Positions 39,150-47,148 of a stretch of DNA of 64,000 nt are shown one piece after another; the stretch's first letter is position 1, and every line of letters begins with the position of its first letter. The notes under the pieces were generated by a model. That model had not been told where the DNA came from and did not search any database. It worked only from the letters and a program-made list of their open reading frames with translations. The stretch is from JACPNO01 sp963825405 (GTDB lineage: Bacteria; Acidobacteriota; Terriglobia; Bryobacterales; Bryobacteraceae), in assembly GCA_963825405.1 (NCBI GenBank), contig CAWGTB010000015.1:173560-237559 (forward strand). The letters run 5' to 3'. The translations under genes were made by a program, and so were the position numbers.

Positions 39150-41495
39150 ATGGACGACGACGAAGCGGCCCGCGGCCTGTGGTCCTCTATCCGGGCAATC
39201 AGCCCCCTATATCTTCTGTTCGCACTCGGATTCATCACTATCGCGCTGGCGATCTACATCGCGGTTATGCGGCCGACGAAGCTCTCGGACGTCCTGCCGT
39301 CGTACGATCGATTCCAGACGGTTGCCGCGGCGGCAGCGCTTGCCCTCATTGTGCTCGCCGGCATCTCGGCGCTCTGGCAACTCACAGTGGAGCAGGATCA
39401 AAAATCAACCCTGCGTTCCGTCTTGTCAGCCTTCAAGGAGTTGCCCTTCGCTTACGGAATCTTCGCGATCGGACTGATCGTATTTGTCGTTGCCTTCCAT
39501 ATCCTGCAGACGCGGCAAGGCACAATGGAGGACGCCGTCAAGGCGTTCTCGCTCGATGGCCTGCGCAGCTACGCCCTGGGAACAGCGGTGGTGATCATCA
39601 CCGTGATTTTCACCTTCTCGGCCGTGCAATATTTGTGGTCGAGTTGGACCAGTCGCGAATACACATCCATTGCGCCCTTCGTGATATCCGGCAGCGAGGA
39701 CAAGCAGCGCGGACTCGCGCTTGCTACCTCGCTCCAAGCCAAGCTCGGCGAGCTCCATGACGACACGAAGGCTCTCGATGAGGTACTGCAGAAGCAGCTC
39801 TCAGGAGACGATGAGGACACGCCGAACCAGGCGCAGGTCCTGTCGGAACGTGCGTCGCTCAACGTTTACCGAAAGATCGATTTTGACGCGAAAATCCAAG
39901 GCGTCGACGTCGGCGGTGTCCTCAACTGGCTGGTCGACTTGGTGGCAATGCGGCGCGCTCTGCAAATCACCGTTGCTGAGCAGGGGGACACCGCTCTTGT
40001 ATCCGGGGCGCTTTCGCCGGACGGTTCCTCGCACCTGCATGCGAAGGTCAAGAAGGACAACGAGAGGATCGTCGCGGCCGTCGCCTATTCCAAGCTGCGC
40101 GAGCACCTGATCGCTCAGCAGCATGAATTTGCCGGACTCAACTGGGATGAAATCGAATTGCTGCATCACACTATTGTGGACGTGACGCGGATGCGCGCGC
40201 GTTCGCAGGTTAGGATGCAAGATTACAATGTCTACTTTGAAGCGATGACCACGCTGATCGCCAAGGCCCCAAAACTCGAGCGCTTACTAACGCTCGGCGC
40301 CGAGGTTGCCATGAAGGCCGGCAAGATAGACGCGGCTCTTGGCTACCTCGACCGGACCAAGGAGTTTCTTGCCGAAGAGCGTGACCAGTTAGATCGTGCC
40401 AAGCCTGACGACGACGAAGACGACGACAAAACCGCCGTAGCGAAATACAGGGACCTGCGTCGCGAGTTCATGAAGAAATTCATGGCACAGGTGGTGCAAC
40501 GCCAACGCATTATTTCGAGCTGCGCCTTGCCATTTGTCGAGCGGCTCAATTCAGGAACAGAAGCTCCCGAAGCCGTGTTCGCGGATGCGCTCGCGGCTCA
40601 CAGGGCGCTGCTCAGAATTGGGCCGATCGCAAAGAAGCACGATATCACCGTCGCGATCATCGGCGGAATCCCGCAACGCGAGCTGATGGGCTATAAGTTC
40701 GAGTCGGTCGGTACGTGGATCCCGGGCAGGTACGGGCTCGACAACTTCGCCGATACGATCGGTCTAATCGTCAACACGCTCGCGCCCGCCGCCAAGCTCG
40801 TGTTTGTGCCCTTGGGGAAAGAGAGCAGTGCGCGCGGCTTCGGCTTTCAGCCGGCTGAATCCGAGATCGGACCGGCAGTGGATGCGGCAATTCGGAAGAA
40901 GGCCGACATCGTCCTCATCCCGTTTATTGCGGTTAATTACAAGATGCGCCTGGAGACCATGCTGCAATATTCAGAACAAGCTGTAATCGTCGTGCCTGCT
41001 GTTTCGAAGAGCGTCCAGGCGCGGTGGGCAAGAGGCAGCAAACAGGTCGCCTCGCTCCCTGCCTTGTTCGTTGCCAGCAGCGATGTCGACGGCATCTTCA
41101 AGGGCGCCATACTGTCGTCCAACGACGAGCTGACGAGCTATCCGGACGCTGTATGGGCGCCCGGCATGCGCATTCCCAGGCTAACCGCGGATGGCATGTG
41201 GTCGACCACATACGGCAACACGTACGCGCTTGCGATTGCGGCCGCCGTTGCCGCCAACGTCGCCGCGGCCTCAGCCGACAAGAAAACGCCCACCGAACTG
41301 GTGACGCTGCTGAAAGCCTCGCTACGCCGCCCTGATGGTCGCCAATCCGACGTGGAACTCCTCGACCAGCCTGCCGCCCTGAACGCTGCCGCGCCGTCGC
41401 CGGCGGCACCGGCATCCTCAGTATGCAGCCAGGGGCAAGTCGTGGAAAAACCGAAGGTGGGCGCGGACAGCAAGGAAGGCAGCGCCGGCAAATAG
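39150..41495 (+). CDS. Four-helix membrane protein with a C-terminal catalytically dead subtilisin-like domain
   Basis: 781 residues, intact; GGAGG lies 9 bases before ATG 39150. Four membrane helices sit at about 17-40, 56-80, 100-119 and 141-163. A long cytosolic helical region (180-480) has an acidic run (PDDDEDDDK, ~419) and a TPR-like hairpin (AEVAMKAGKIDAALGYLDRT). Residues ~498-728 follow the subtilase (S8) strand order: ITVAIIGG where VAVIDTG is expected, DTIGLIVNTLAPAAKLVFVP for the His helix, ADIVLIPF, EQAVIVVPAVSK for the AAGN strand, DAVWAPGMRIP for VWAPG, and YGNTYALAIAAAVAAN for GTSxAAP. Asp, His and oxyanion Asn are missing, and Ser is Thr. So it is probably a binding or scaffold module. 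The fold assignment is inference from motif order; function unknown. Confidence 0.7.
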   Translation: MDDDEAARGLWSSIRAISPLYLLFALGFITIALAIYIAVMRPTKLSDVLPSYDRFQTVAAAAALALIVLAGISALWQLTVEQDQKSTLRSVLSAFKELPFAYGIFAIGLIVFVVAFHILQTRQGTMEDAVKAFSLDGLRSYALGTAVVIITVIFTFSAVQYLWSSWTSREYTSIAPFVISGSEDKQRGLALATSLQAKLGELHDDTKALDEVLQKQLSGDDEDTPNQAQVLSERASLNVYRKIDFDAKIQGVDVGGVLNWLVDLVAMRRALQITVAEQGDTALVSGALSPDGSSHLHAKVKKDNERIVAAVAYSKLREHLIAQQHEFAGLNWDEIELLHHTIVDVTRMRARSQVRMQDYNVYFEAMTTLIAKAPKLERLLTLGAEVAMKAGKIDAALGYLDRTKEFLAEERDQLDRAKPDDDEDDDKTAVAKYRDLRREFMKKFMAQVVQRQRIISSCALPFVERLNSGTEAPEAVFADALAAHRALLRIGPIAKKHDITVAIIGGIPQRELMGYKFESVGTWIPGRYGLDNFADTIGLIVNTLAPAAKLVFVPLGKESSARGFGFQPAESEIGPAVDAAIRKKADIVLIPFIAVNYKMRLETMLQYSEQAVIVVPAVSKSVQARWARGSKQVASLPALFVASSDVDGIFKGAILSSNDELTSYPDAVWAPGMRIPRLTADGMWSTTYGNTYALAIAAAVAANVAAASADKKTPTELVTLLKASLRRPDGRQSDVELLDQPAALNAAAPSPAAPASSVCSQGQVVEKPKVGADSKEGSAGK

Positions 41496-41557
41496 CGCAA
41501 AGCGGATAGGTTGACCTTCTCCGCGCCGTTTTGCTCAAAAGGGCCGCAGACGCGGAC

Positions 41558-41848
41558 CTACATGCAGGACGCCTGGGCGATGACCACGGCGTCGAGGCCC
41601 TGCATCTGCTCCTGCGACAGCGTCGAGGGATCGAGCAGGTTGCCGCCGGGCTGCGTCGAGGCGTTGGACTTGCGCATGCCGGCGACGGCGGCTGCCCGCT
41701 TGTCGGCCGGGATCTTGGCCGACATGCAGTCGCACATCTTCTGGCTGCCGGTGACCAGGCACTCCGACATGAAGTCGTCGGCGCGCACGGCCGTCGACAG
41801 GCCGGCGGTCAACAGGCAGAAGACAAGGCCGTACGAAACCACACGCAT
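41558..41848 (-). CDS. Small secreted cysteine-containing protein
   Basis: 96 residues. GGGGAG lies 6 bases before ATG 41848. Signal peptide MRVVSYGLVFCLLTAGLSTA ends AVRA; the mature part has four Cys (DFMSECLVTGSQKMCDCMSA and a C-terminal ASCM), probably two disulfides. Similar short periplasmic proteins occur in Alphaproteobacteria without known function. It lies convergent with the pseudo-subtilase gene, ending 62 bases beyond that gene's stop. Confidence 0.65.
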   Translation of the reverse strand: MRVVSYGLVFCLLTAGLSTAVRADDFMSECLVTGSQKMCDCMSAKIPADKRAAAVAGMRKSNASTQPGGNLLDPSTLSQEQMQGLDAVVIAQASCM

Positions 41849-42026
41849 CGAGCACTCCCCAAAACCGGCCGCCGTCCGGCGACGGCGGCGGCCGATAATA
41901 TCGCGCCGGAGGGCCGCTGCCTATTCCGCCCGGATGCCCGGCAGGACCGGTTTCCGAGGACACGCCGCTGTCACGGGCCTGTCAAACCGCGCCCGCACTA
42001 TGGCCGGACGGACGGGGATTTCTGCC

Positions 42027-42317
42027 ATGACGATCGCCGATCGCTACAATCAAAGGATCCTGGCCGCGTTCGAAACCGCGCTGGATCAAATCGACGCCCT
42101 CGAGCGCGAGCCAGGCAAAAGGGAGCAGGATCTGCTCGCCAACGCCCTGGCGTACATGATCTGCGGGCAGTACCGGTTCGCCCGCGCCGAACTGCGGGAG
42201 CTTGCCCGCAGCCGCCGCTCGCCGGACGGCCCCGGCGAACCCGCCGCGAGCCGGCGGCAGCCCTACACCATGGCGATGCTGCGCCGCGGCCATCTCCGGC
42301 TGGGAGCCTTCGTCTAG
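42027..42317 (+). CDS. Small hypothetical helical protein
   Basis: 96 residues from ATG 42027. MTIADRYNQRILAAFETALD and EREPGKREQDLLANALAYMI form amphipathic helices followed by a basic segment with CGQYRFARAELRELARSRRS. It has high-GC codon use typical of the right half. No domain recognised and no signal peptide, so cytosolic. It is possibly cotranscribed with the next small gene, which begins 83 bases on. Confidence 0.5.
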   Translation: MTIADRYNQRILAAFETALDQIDALEREPGKREQDLLANALAYMICGQYRFARAELRELARSRRSPDGPGEPAASRRQPYTMAMLRRGHLRLGAFV

Positions 42318-42399
42318 CCGGCGTGCGAATTGGAACAGACAGGGCCTCGCGACAGGGCCACGCTCGCCGGCTTCGGCACCAGGCGATGCGGGGCGCGAG

Positions 42400-42618
42400 A
42401 TGCAGAGGTTCGCTCGGAAGATGACGCTGAAGAACTATCGTGAGCTTCTTGCCCTGGAGCGGGCGGAAACAGAAGGCAGGTACATCGCTCTACTGGCGGC
42501 CAGGGAAGCGGCGGAAAATCGCCGTCGCCTGTCGCAGGGATGGGCTGTCAGACCCGCGCTCTTTCCTATCCTCGAGAAGCTCGGCCTGGCGTCGAAACAA
42601 CCGGAACAGGGAGAGTAG
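42400..42618 (+). CDS. Small hypothetical charged protein
   Basis: About 72 residues from ATG 42400; ATG 42421 is an alternative that would give 65 residues. The sequence MTLKNYRELLALERAETEGR with ALLAAREAAENRRRLSQGW is strongly helical and charged, possibly a coiled coil, ending LEKLGLASKQPEQGE. No family recognised. Convergent with the Bug gene (ends 50 bases apart). Confidence 0.4.
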   Translation: MQRFARKMTLKNYRELLALERAETEGRYIALLAAREAAENRRRLSQGWAVRPALFPILEKLGLASKQPEQGE

Positions 42619-42667
42619 CGGCAGGCCGAACCCGTGCCTCTCGGCCGATTTTGCTGGGGGCGCGCCG

Positions 42668-43636
42668 CTATTCCGCCTGGATGCCGGCCTTTTCGATGAT
42701 CGGGCCCCACAGGTCGATCTGGGAGGCGAGCTTCCTGCGGTGCGCCTCGGGCGTCGCCTGGTCGAGCGGCAGAAGGTAGGTCTCGATCTTCTCGAGCTGG
42801 GCGCCGACGGCCTTGTCGGCCACGACCTCGCGCAGCGCCTTGTTCAGCGTATCGAGCACGGGCTTGGGCGTGCCGAGCGGCGCGTAAAGACCGAACCACA
42901 CGCCGATGGCGAGGCTCGGCATGCCGACCTCCGCCGCCGTCGGCACGTCGGGCAGCGTCGCCAGGCGCTGCGGCGCGGTCAGCACATAGGCCTTGAGATC
43001 GCCCGAGCGGATGGCGCCCGAGTTGGTGGTCGGCAGGTCGCAGAAGATGTCGACCTGACCCGAGCGCACATCGATCGCCGCCGGTCCGCCGCCCTTGTAC
43101 TGCACCACGGTGAACGGCACGCCGATCGCCTCCTGGAACAGCATGGCGCAGAGATGCGTGACGCTGCCCATGCCTGCGGAGGCGACGGTGAACTTCTCCC
43201 CCTTGTCCTTGGCGTAGGCGACCAGCTCGGCGAAGTTGCGGGGTGCGAAGTCCCTGCGCGCCAGGATCATCATCGGCGCCTCGGCGAACACGCCGATGAA
43301 TTCGTAGGCGGCGAGCGGATCGAAGTTAAGCTTCTTGTAGAGCGCCGGGATGGTCGACATGCCGATGTGGTGCACGAGCAGGGTGTAACCGTCGGGCTTG
43401 GCCTTGGCCGCCTGCAGGGAGCCGACCGTGCCGCCCGCGCCGCCGACATTCTGGACGAGCACGGTCTGGTTGAGCCGCGTCTTCATCCCCTCGGCGAGCG
43501 TGCGCGCCAGGAAGTCGGTGGCACCGCCCGGCGGGTAGGGCGTGATCATGGTGATGGCATGGCTGGGATAGGCGTCCTGCGCCGCCGCCGGCGCCGCCAT
43601 GAGGACTGCGAAAAGCAAAGCCGCGATGCGGCGCAT
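42668..43636 (-). CDS. Bug-family (TctC) periplasmic solute-binding protein
   Basis: 322 residues, intact, with GGGAGG 5 bases before ATG 43636. Signal peptide MRRIAALLFAVLMAAPAAAQ, then YPSHAITMITPYPPGGATDF, the Bug ligand loop, QTVLVQNVGGAGGTVGSLQA, and TVVQYKGGGPAAIDVRSGQV with LPDVPTAAEVGMPSLAIGVW, all standard for the tripartite tricarboxylate transporter receptor family. Binds a carboxylate or amide solute in the periplasm. TctA/TctB membrane genes are absent from the neighbourhood, so it is an orphan receptor, as is common in this family. Divergent from the TauD gene at 43721. Confidence 0.9.
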   Translation of the reverse strand: MRRIAALLFAVLMAAPAAAQDAYPSHAITMITPYPPGGATDFLARTLAEGMKTRLNQTVLVQNVGGAGGTVGSLQAAKAKPDGYTLLVHHIGMSTIPALYKKLNFDPLAAYEFIGVFAEAPMMILARRDFAPRNFAELVAYAKDKGEKFTVASAGMGSVTHLCAMLFQEAIGVPFTVVQYKGGGPAAIDVRSGQVDIFCDLPTTNSGAIRSGDLKAYVLTAPQRLATLPDVPTAAEVGMPSLAIGVWFGLYAPLGTPKPVLDTLNKALREVVADKAVGAQLEKIETYLLPLDQATPEAHRRKLASQIDLWGPIIEKAGIQAE

Positions 43637-43720
43637 CTTTTCCTCCCTGGTTTTCCCGGGTCCGATGCTGGGCCAAGCCGCCGGTCTTTACCAGCGCGGC
43701 GAAGGGCGTAAGCTTGCCCG

Positions 43721-44569
43721 ATGAAGCTCGAACGACCGGATCCCCGCATCGGCGCCATCGCCACCGACGTCGACGTGCGCAACCTCTCGGAGTTGGACTG
43801 GACCGCGCTCTACCGCGCCTGGCTCGACGGCATCGTGCTGGTGGTGCGCGGCCAGACGCTCACCATGGAAGAGTTCCTCGCCTACTCGCGCCGCTTCGGC
43901 CGCCTGAAGCCGCATCGCGTGCGCAAGACCCGCCATCCCGATCACCCCGAGCTGACGCTGATGGGCGTGGGCACGCGCAAGCCCGACGGCCAGGTCGACC
44001 CGGCGATCTACAATCGCGGCGGCGGCTGGCACACCGATTCGCCGTGGGACACCGAGATCTGCAAGGGCACGCAGCTCTATGGCATCGCCATTCCCTCGCG
44101 CGGCGGCGACACGCTGTTCGCCAGCATGTACGAGGCCTACGACGCGCTGCCCGAGAGCCTGAAGAAGCGCCTCGAGGGGCTGAAGGCCGAGCACGCCTAT
44201 GGCGGCCGCGCCCGCAAGGGCATCGGTCTGCTCGAGCCCGAGGACCAGCGCCTGCCGCCGGCGGTGCATCCCGTCGTGCGCATCCACGAGGAAACCGGCC
44301 GCAAGTCGCTCTATGCCAATCCGACCCATATCCTGCGCATCCAGGGGCTGGGCGACGCCGAGAGCGACAGTCTGATCGCCGAGCTCACCGATCACATGGT
44401 GGCGACGCCGGCGCAGTACCGCCACAAGTGGCAGAAGGGCGATATCGTGATCTGGGACAATCGCTGCGCGCTGCACTCGGCGACCGGCGGCTACCCGATC
44501 GAGGAGCCGCGCATCCACTGGCGCGTCACCATCATGCAGGACGACGCCGCGGCGCAGAAGGCGGCTTGA
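43721..44569 (+). CDS. TauD/TfdA-family 2-oxoglutarate-dependent dioxygenase
   Basis: 282 residues, intact. Non-haem Fe(II) site: GGGWHTDSPWD provides His and Asp, the distal His is in CALHSATGGY, and the 2-oxoglutarate-binding Arg is in RIHWRVTIM. DGIVLVVRGQTLTMEEFLAY and FGRLKPHRVRKT match taurine-dioxygenase-like enzymes. Hydroxylates a substrate while decarboxylating 2-oxoglutarate to succinate. It converges with a TSUP (TauE/SafE-type) gene, which would suit a sulfonate that releases sulfite, but the substrate is not fixed by sequence. Its start is 84 bases from the divergent Bug gene. Confidence 0.85.
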   Translation: MKLERPDPRIGAIATDVDVRNLSELDWTALYRAWLDGIVLVVRGQTLTMEEFLAYSRRFGRLKPHRVRKTRHPDHPELTLMGVGTRKPDGQVDPAIYNRGGGWHTDSPWDTEICKGTQLYGIAIPSRGGDTLFASMYEAYDALPESLKKRLEGLKAEHAYGGRARKGIGLLEPEDQRLPPAVHPVVRIHEETGRKSLYANPTHILRIQGLGDAESDSLIAELTDHMVATPAQYRHKWQKGDIVIWDNRCALHSATGGYPIEEPRIHWRVTIMQDDAAAQKAA

Positions 44570-44597
44570 TTCGCTTTCCTCCCCAGGCCGAAGCTGA

Positions 44598-44688
44598 GGA
44601 GGTGTCGCCGCAGGCGACGGAGGGGTCATAGGATCGCCGCAACATACAAGACGCATGACCCCATCCGTCCGCTGCGCGGACGACCTCC
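44598..44688. repeat. REP-like intergenic inverted repeat
   Basis: Two imperfectly complementary arms (GGAGGTGTCGCC...GGGGTCAT and ATGACCCC...GGACGACCTCC, 44598-44629 against ~44655-44688), each containing its own small hairpin (GTCGCC-GCA-GGCGAC; GTCCGC-TGC-GCGGAC). It fills the space between convergent genes. It resembles mobile palindromic elements of alphaproteobacteria and may act as a bidirectional terminator. Confidence 0.6.
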
Positions 44689-44719
44689 CTCGATCAGAAC
44701 GAGGGCGAGGGAAACGCGC

Positions 44720-45484
44720 TTACCCGAACAGCCAGTTCTGCAGCAGCCCGAACAGGCCGGTGGCGAAGAGGATGACCAGCGCCACGTTGCGGTAGAGGCG
44801 CTCGCTGGCCAGACCATGGAATGCCCGGCCACCGGCCCACGCGCCCAGCACCATGACGGGGAACAGCACGACGGCGCGCGCCAGCGCGTCGACGCCGGCG
44901 ACGCCGGTCGCCAACACGATCACGATGAGCAGGAACTGCGTCAGGAAATAATAGGTGACGATGTTGGCGCGGTTGACGAGGGGCGGATCGTTGCCCGACA
45001 GCAGGTAGAGCAGCACCGGCGGGCCGCCCACGCTGGTGGTGGCCATCATCGCGCCCGACACCGCGCCGACCGCGACGCCGGCCACCGCCGAGCGCCGGCC
45101 GGTGTATTTCCAGCCGCTCCACATCAGCACGACGAAGGCCACGATCACCGCCGAGACCGTCGTGACGATGGTGTTCTTGTCGACGCTCGCCAGCAGCCAC
45201 ACGCCCAACGGCATGGCGGCGCAGGCAGCGATGCTCATCGGCGTCAGCACATGCCAGTCGGCATGGCGGCGGACCTGCGGGAAGAGCTGCACCGACACCA
45301 CCAGCTCGATCGCCACCACGGTCACCACCATGTCGGCCGAGCCGAACAGGATGGCGAAGATCGGCGCCATCAGCATGGCCGAGCCGAAACCGGCGAAGCC
45401 GCGCATCAGGCCGGCCACCAGGGTGACGCCGATGGCGGTCCACAGGCCGATGCCGGCGAACAGGGAAGCGATGTAGGAAATCAT
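44720..45484 (-). CDS. TSUP-family (TauE/SafE) membrane transporter
   Basis: 254-residue inner-membrane protein, eight or more predicted helices, from ATG 45484. GVTLVAGLMRGFAGFGSAML is the first conserved TSUP motif with the Gly-rich turn; GAMMATTSVGGPPVLLYLLS is the second copy. Family members export sulfite, sulfoacetate or related anions. Facing the TauD gene at 43721, it could remove sulfite released by the dioxygenase; that coupling is inference. Intact, with high-GC codon use as in its neighbours. Confidence 0.85.
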   Translation of the reverse strand: MISYIASLFAGIGLWTAIGVTLVAGLMRGFAGFGSAMLMAPIFAILFGSADMVVTVVAIELVVSVQLFPQVRRHADWHVLTPMSIAACAAMPLGVWLLASVDKNTIVTTVSAVIVAFVVLMWSGWKYTGRRSAVAGVAVGAVSGAMMATTSVGGPPVLLYLLSGNDPPLVNRANIVTYYFLTQFLLIVIVLATGVAGVDALARAVVLFPVMVLGAWAGGRAFHGLASERLYRNVALVILFATGLFGLLQNWLFG

Positions 45485-45624
45485 GACGCGACTGCTTTGC
45501 AAGAGGACGGACGACGGCGCGATCCGCTGGTCCCCGGCGCGCGGGGACGAGGGATCAGGCGATAAGTCGTAGCGTCGTCAGTCGCTTCATGGCGTCGGGA
45601 CCTTCTTCGATAACGGTTGTGCCG

Positions 45625-46224
45625 TCAACCCGCGCCCTTCGCGACGAGCTTGGCGCGGACGAAATCCATCCTGTCCTGGCCCCAGAACAGTTCGCCGTCG
45701 ACGACGAAGGTCGGCACGGCGAACACGCCCTGCTCCTCCGCCTCCGCCTGATGCCGGGCGAGCAGCGCCGGACCATCGCCCGTCGCGAAGGCATCGAAGC
45801 CCGCGAGATCGACGCCGATTTCCTTCAGGAGCGCTTCGACGGCGGCGCGATCCTCGTAGTCGAGCTCGCGCTTGAAGAAGCGCGGAAAGGCAGTGTCGAT
45901 CAGCGCCCTGCCCTTGCCCTTGGCGTCGGCGAACATCCAGGCGAGGTGGATGAGGGTCGAATCGAAGATCTTCTTCGGTCCGCGGATGATCATGCCGCGC
46001 TGCCTGGCGAAGCGGCGGACGTCGAGGTAGAGGTACTTTATGCGGCGCAGGCCGCGTTCGGCAGCCTTGGGATTGGCCACGTTGTAGGCGCCCAGGATGT
46101 CGAGGTCGTAGGGGCGCAGGCGCAGCGTCACGCCGAGCTCCTTCTCCAGCGCATAGGCCGGATCCTTGGCCAGGTACGAGTAGGGACTCTTGAGATCGAG
46201 CCAGAAATCGACGCTCTTGCTCAC
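45625..46224 (-). CDS. 2-hydroxychromene-2-carboxylate isomerase-like DsbA-fold protein
   Basis: 199 residues. DFWLDLKSPYSYLAKDPAYA carries the SPYSYL motif, whose Ser replaces the thiol of DsbA proteins and binds glutathione in HCCA isomerases. The C-terminal GVFAVPTFVVDGELFWGQDR has the cis-Pro of the thioredoxin fold. In naphthalene breakdown the enzyme opens 2-hydroxychromene-2-carboxylate; many relatives act on other substrates. ATG overlaps the SDR stop by four bases (46221-46224), so the pair is translated together. Confidence 0.85.
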   Translation of the reverse strand: MSKSVDFWLDLKSPYSYLAKDPAYALEKELGVTLRLRPYDLDILGAYNVANPKAAERGLRRIKYLYLDVRRFARQRGMIIRGPKKIFDSTLIHLAWMFADAKGKGRALIDTAFPRFFKRELDYEDRAAVEALLKEIGVDLAGFDAFATGDGPALLARHQAEAEEQGVFAVPTFVVDGELFWGQDRMDFVRAKLVAKGAG

Positions 46225-47003
46225 GCGCGCCTCCCCTGCCCCTCACCCGTCTTGTCGCGCAGGCGGCGCATGCCGCGCAGCCAGCGGTCGATGTCGCCGG
46301 TCTTGCGCGTCATGTACTGCACCACGTCGGGATGCGGCAGGATCAGGAAGGTCTCGGCATCCATCACCTCGATGACGGTCTGCGCCACGGCATCGGTGTT
46401 GAGCACGCCGTCGACCGACGCCGCGGTGGCGCCGGCCATGCGCAGCATGTTGGTGTCGACCGCCTGCGGGCAGAGCACCGAGACGCAGATGCCCCTGTCG
46501 CCGTACTGGATCGACAGATGCTCGGCCAGCGCCACCGCGGCGTGCTTGGTGACGCCGTAGGGCGCCGAGCCCATCGAGGCTAAAAGGCCGGCGGCGCTGG
46601 CGGTGTTGAGCAGGTAGCCCGACTTGCGCTGCAGCATGCCCGGCACCAGGGCGCGCGCGGCATAGACATGAGCCATGACATGGATGCCCCATGAATCGGC
46701 CCAGTCCTTGTCCAGGGCGTCCTCGTGGCCGCCACGGCCGATGCCGGCGTTGGAGAAGAAGACGTCGACCGGTCCGTAATGGCGCTCGGCCTCGGCGACG
46801 AGATGGCGGATGTCGGCTTCCTTGGCGACGTCGCAGGCCACGGCGGTGCCCTTGATGTCCTTGGCGACGGCTTCCAGACGGCCGGCGTCGCGGTCGGCCA
46901 CGACCACGCCCTTGGCGCCTTCCTTGGCGTAGCGCCGCGCAATCGCCTCGCCGATGCCGCCCGCCGCGCCGGTGACGACGCAGACCTTGTCTTTGACTTT
47001 CAT
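46221..47003 (-). CDS. Short-chain dehydrogenase/reductase
   Basis: 260 residues, classical SDR. The cofactor motif GAAGGIGEA follows the first strand (KVCVVTGAAGGIGEAIARRY); NAG is in FFSNAGIGRGGHED; the catalytic Ser is in NTASAAGLLASMG and YGVTK supplies Tyr and Lys. VVVADRDAGRLEAV suggests NAD(H) preference from the Asp after the second strand. Substrate unknown. Upstream gene of the SDR/HCCA isomerase pair; the Fe-dependent alcohol dehydrogenase upstream is separated by an inverted-repeat element. Confidence 0.9.
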   Translation of the reverse strand: MKVKDKVCVVTGAAGGIGEAIARRYAKEGAKGVVVADRDAGRLEAVAKDIKGTAVACDVAKEADIRHLVAEAERHYGPVDVFFSNAGIGRGGHEDALDKDWADSWGIHVMAHVYAARALVPGMLQRKSGYLLNTASAAGLLASMGSAPYGVTKHAAVALAEHLSIQYGDRGICVSVLCPQAVDTNMLRMAGATAASVDGVLNTDAVAQTVIEVMDAETFLILPHPDVVQYMTRKTGDIDRWLRGMRRLRDKTGEGQGRRA

Positions 47004-47026
47004 TGGTCTCTCCCGTTCATATGGCA

Positions 47027-47138
47027 GTCATCCCGAGCGAAGCGCCGAAGGCGCGAAGTCGAGGGACCTCCTCTTCGTCGAATGGATGACGAGGTCCCTC
47101 CACTGCGCCTCGCTGCGCTCGGCTTCGGTCGGGATGAC
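47027..47138. repeat. Two-tier intergenic inverted repeat
   Basis: Outer arms GTCATCCCGA (47027-47036) and TCGGGATGAC (47129-47138), and inner arms GAGGGACCTC (47061-47070) and GAGGTCCCTC (47091-47100), are each perfectly complementary. The 112-base element fills the space between two leftward genes. Its form matches dispersed alphaproteobacterial palindromic repeats. Confidence 0.7.
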
Positions 47139-47148
47139 GGCGATCTCC

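Noticed and set aside
40640..41300. Active serine protease in the 39150-41495 protein
   Set aside because: The positions for Asp, His, oxyanion Asn and Ser do not carry the required residues.
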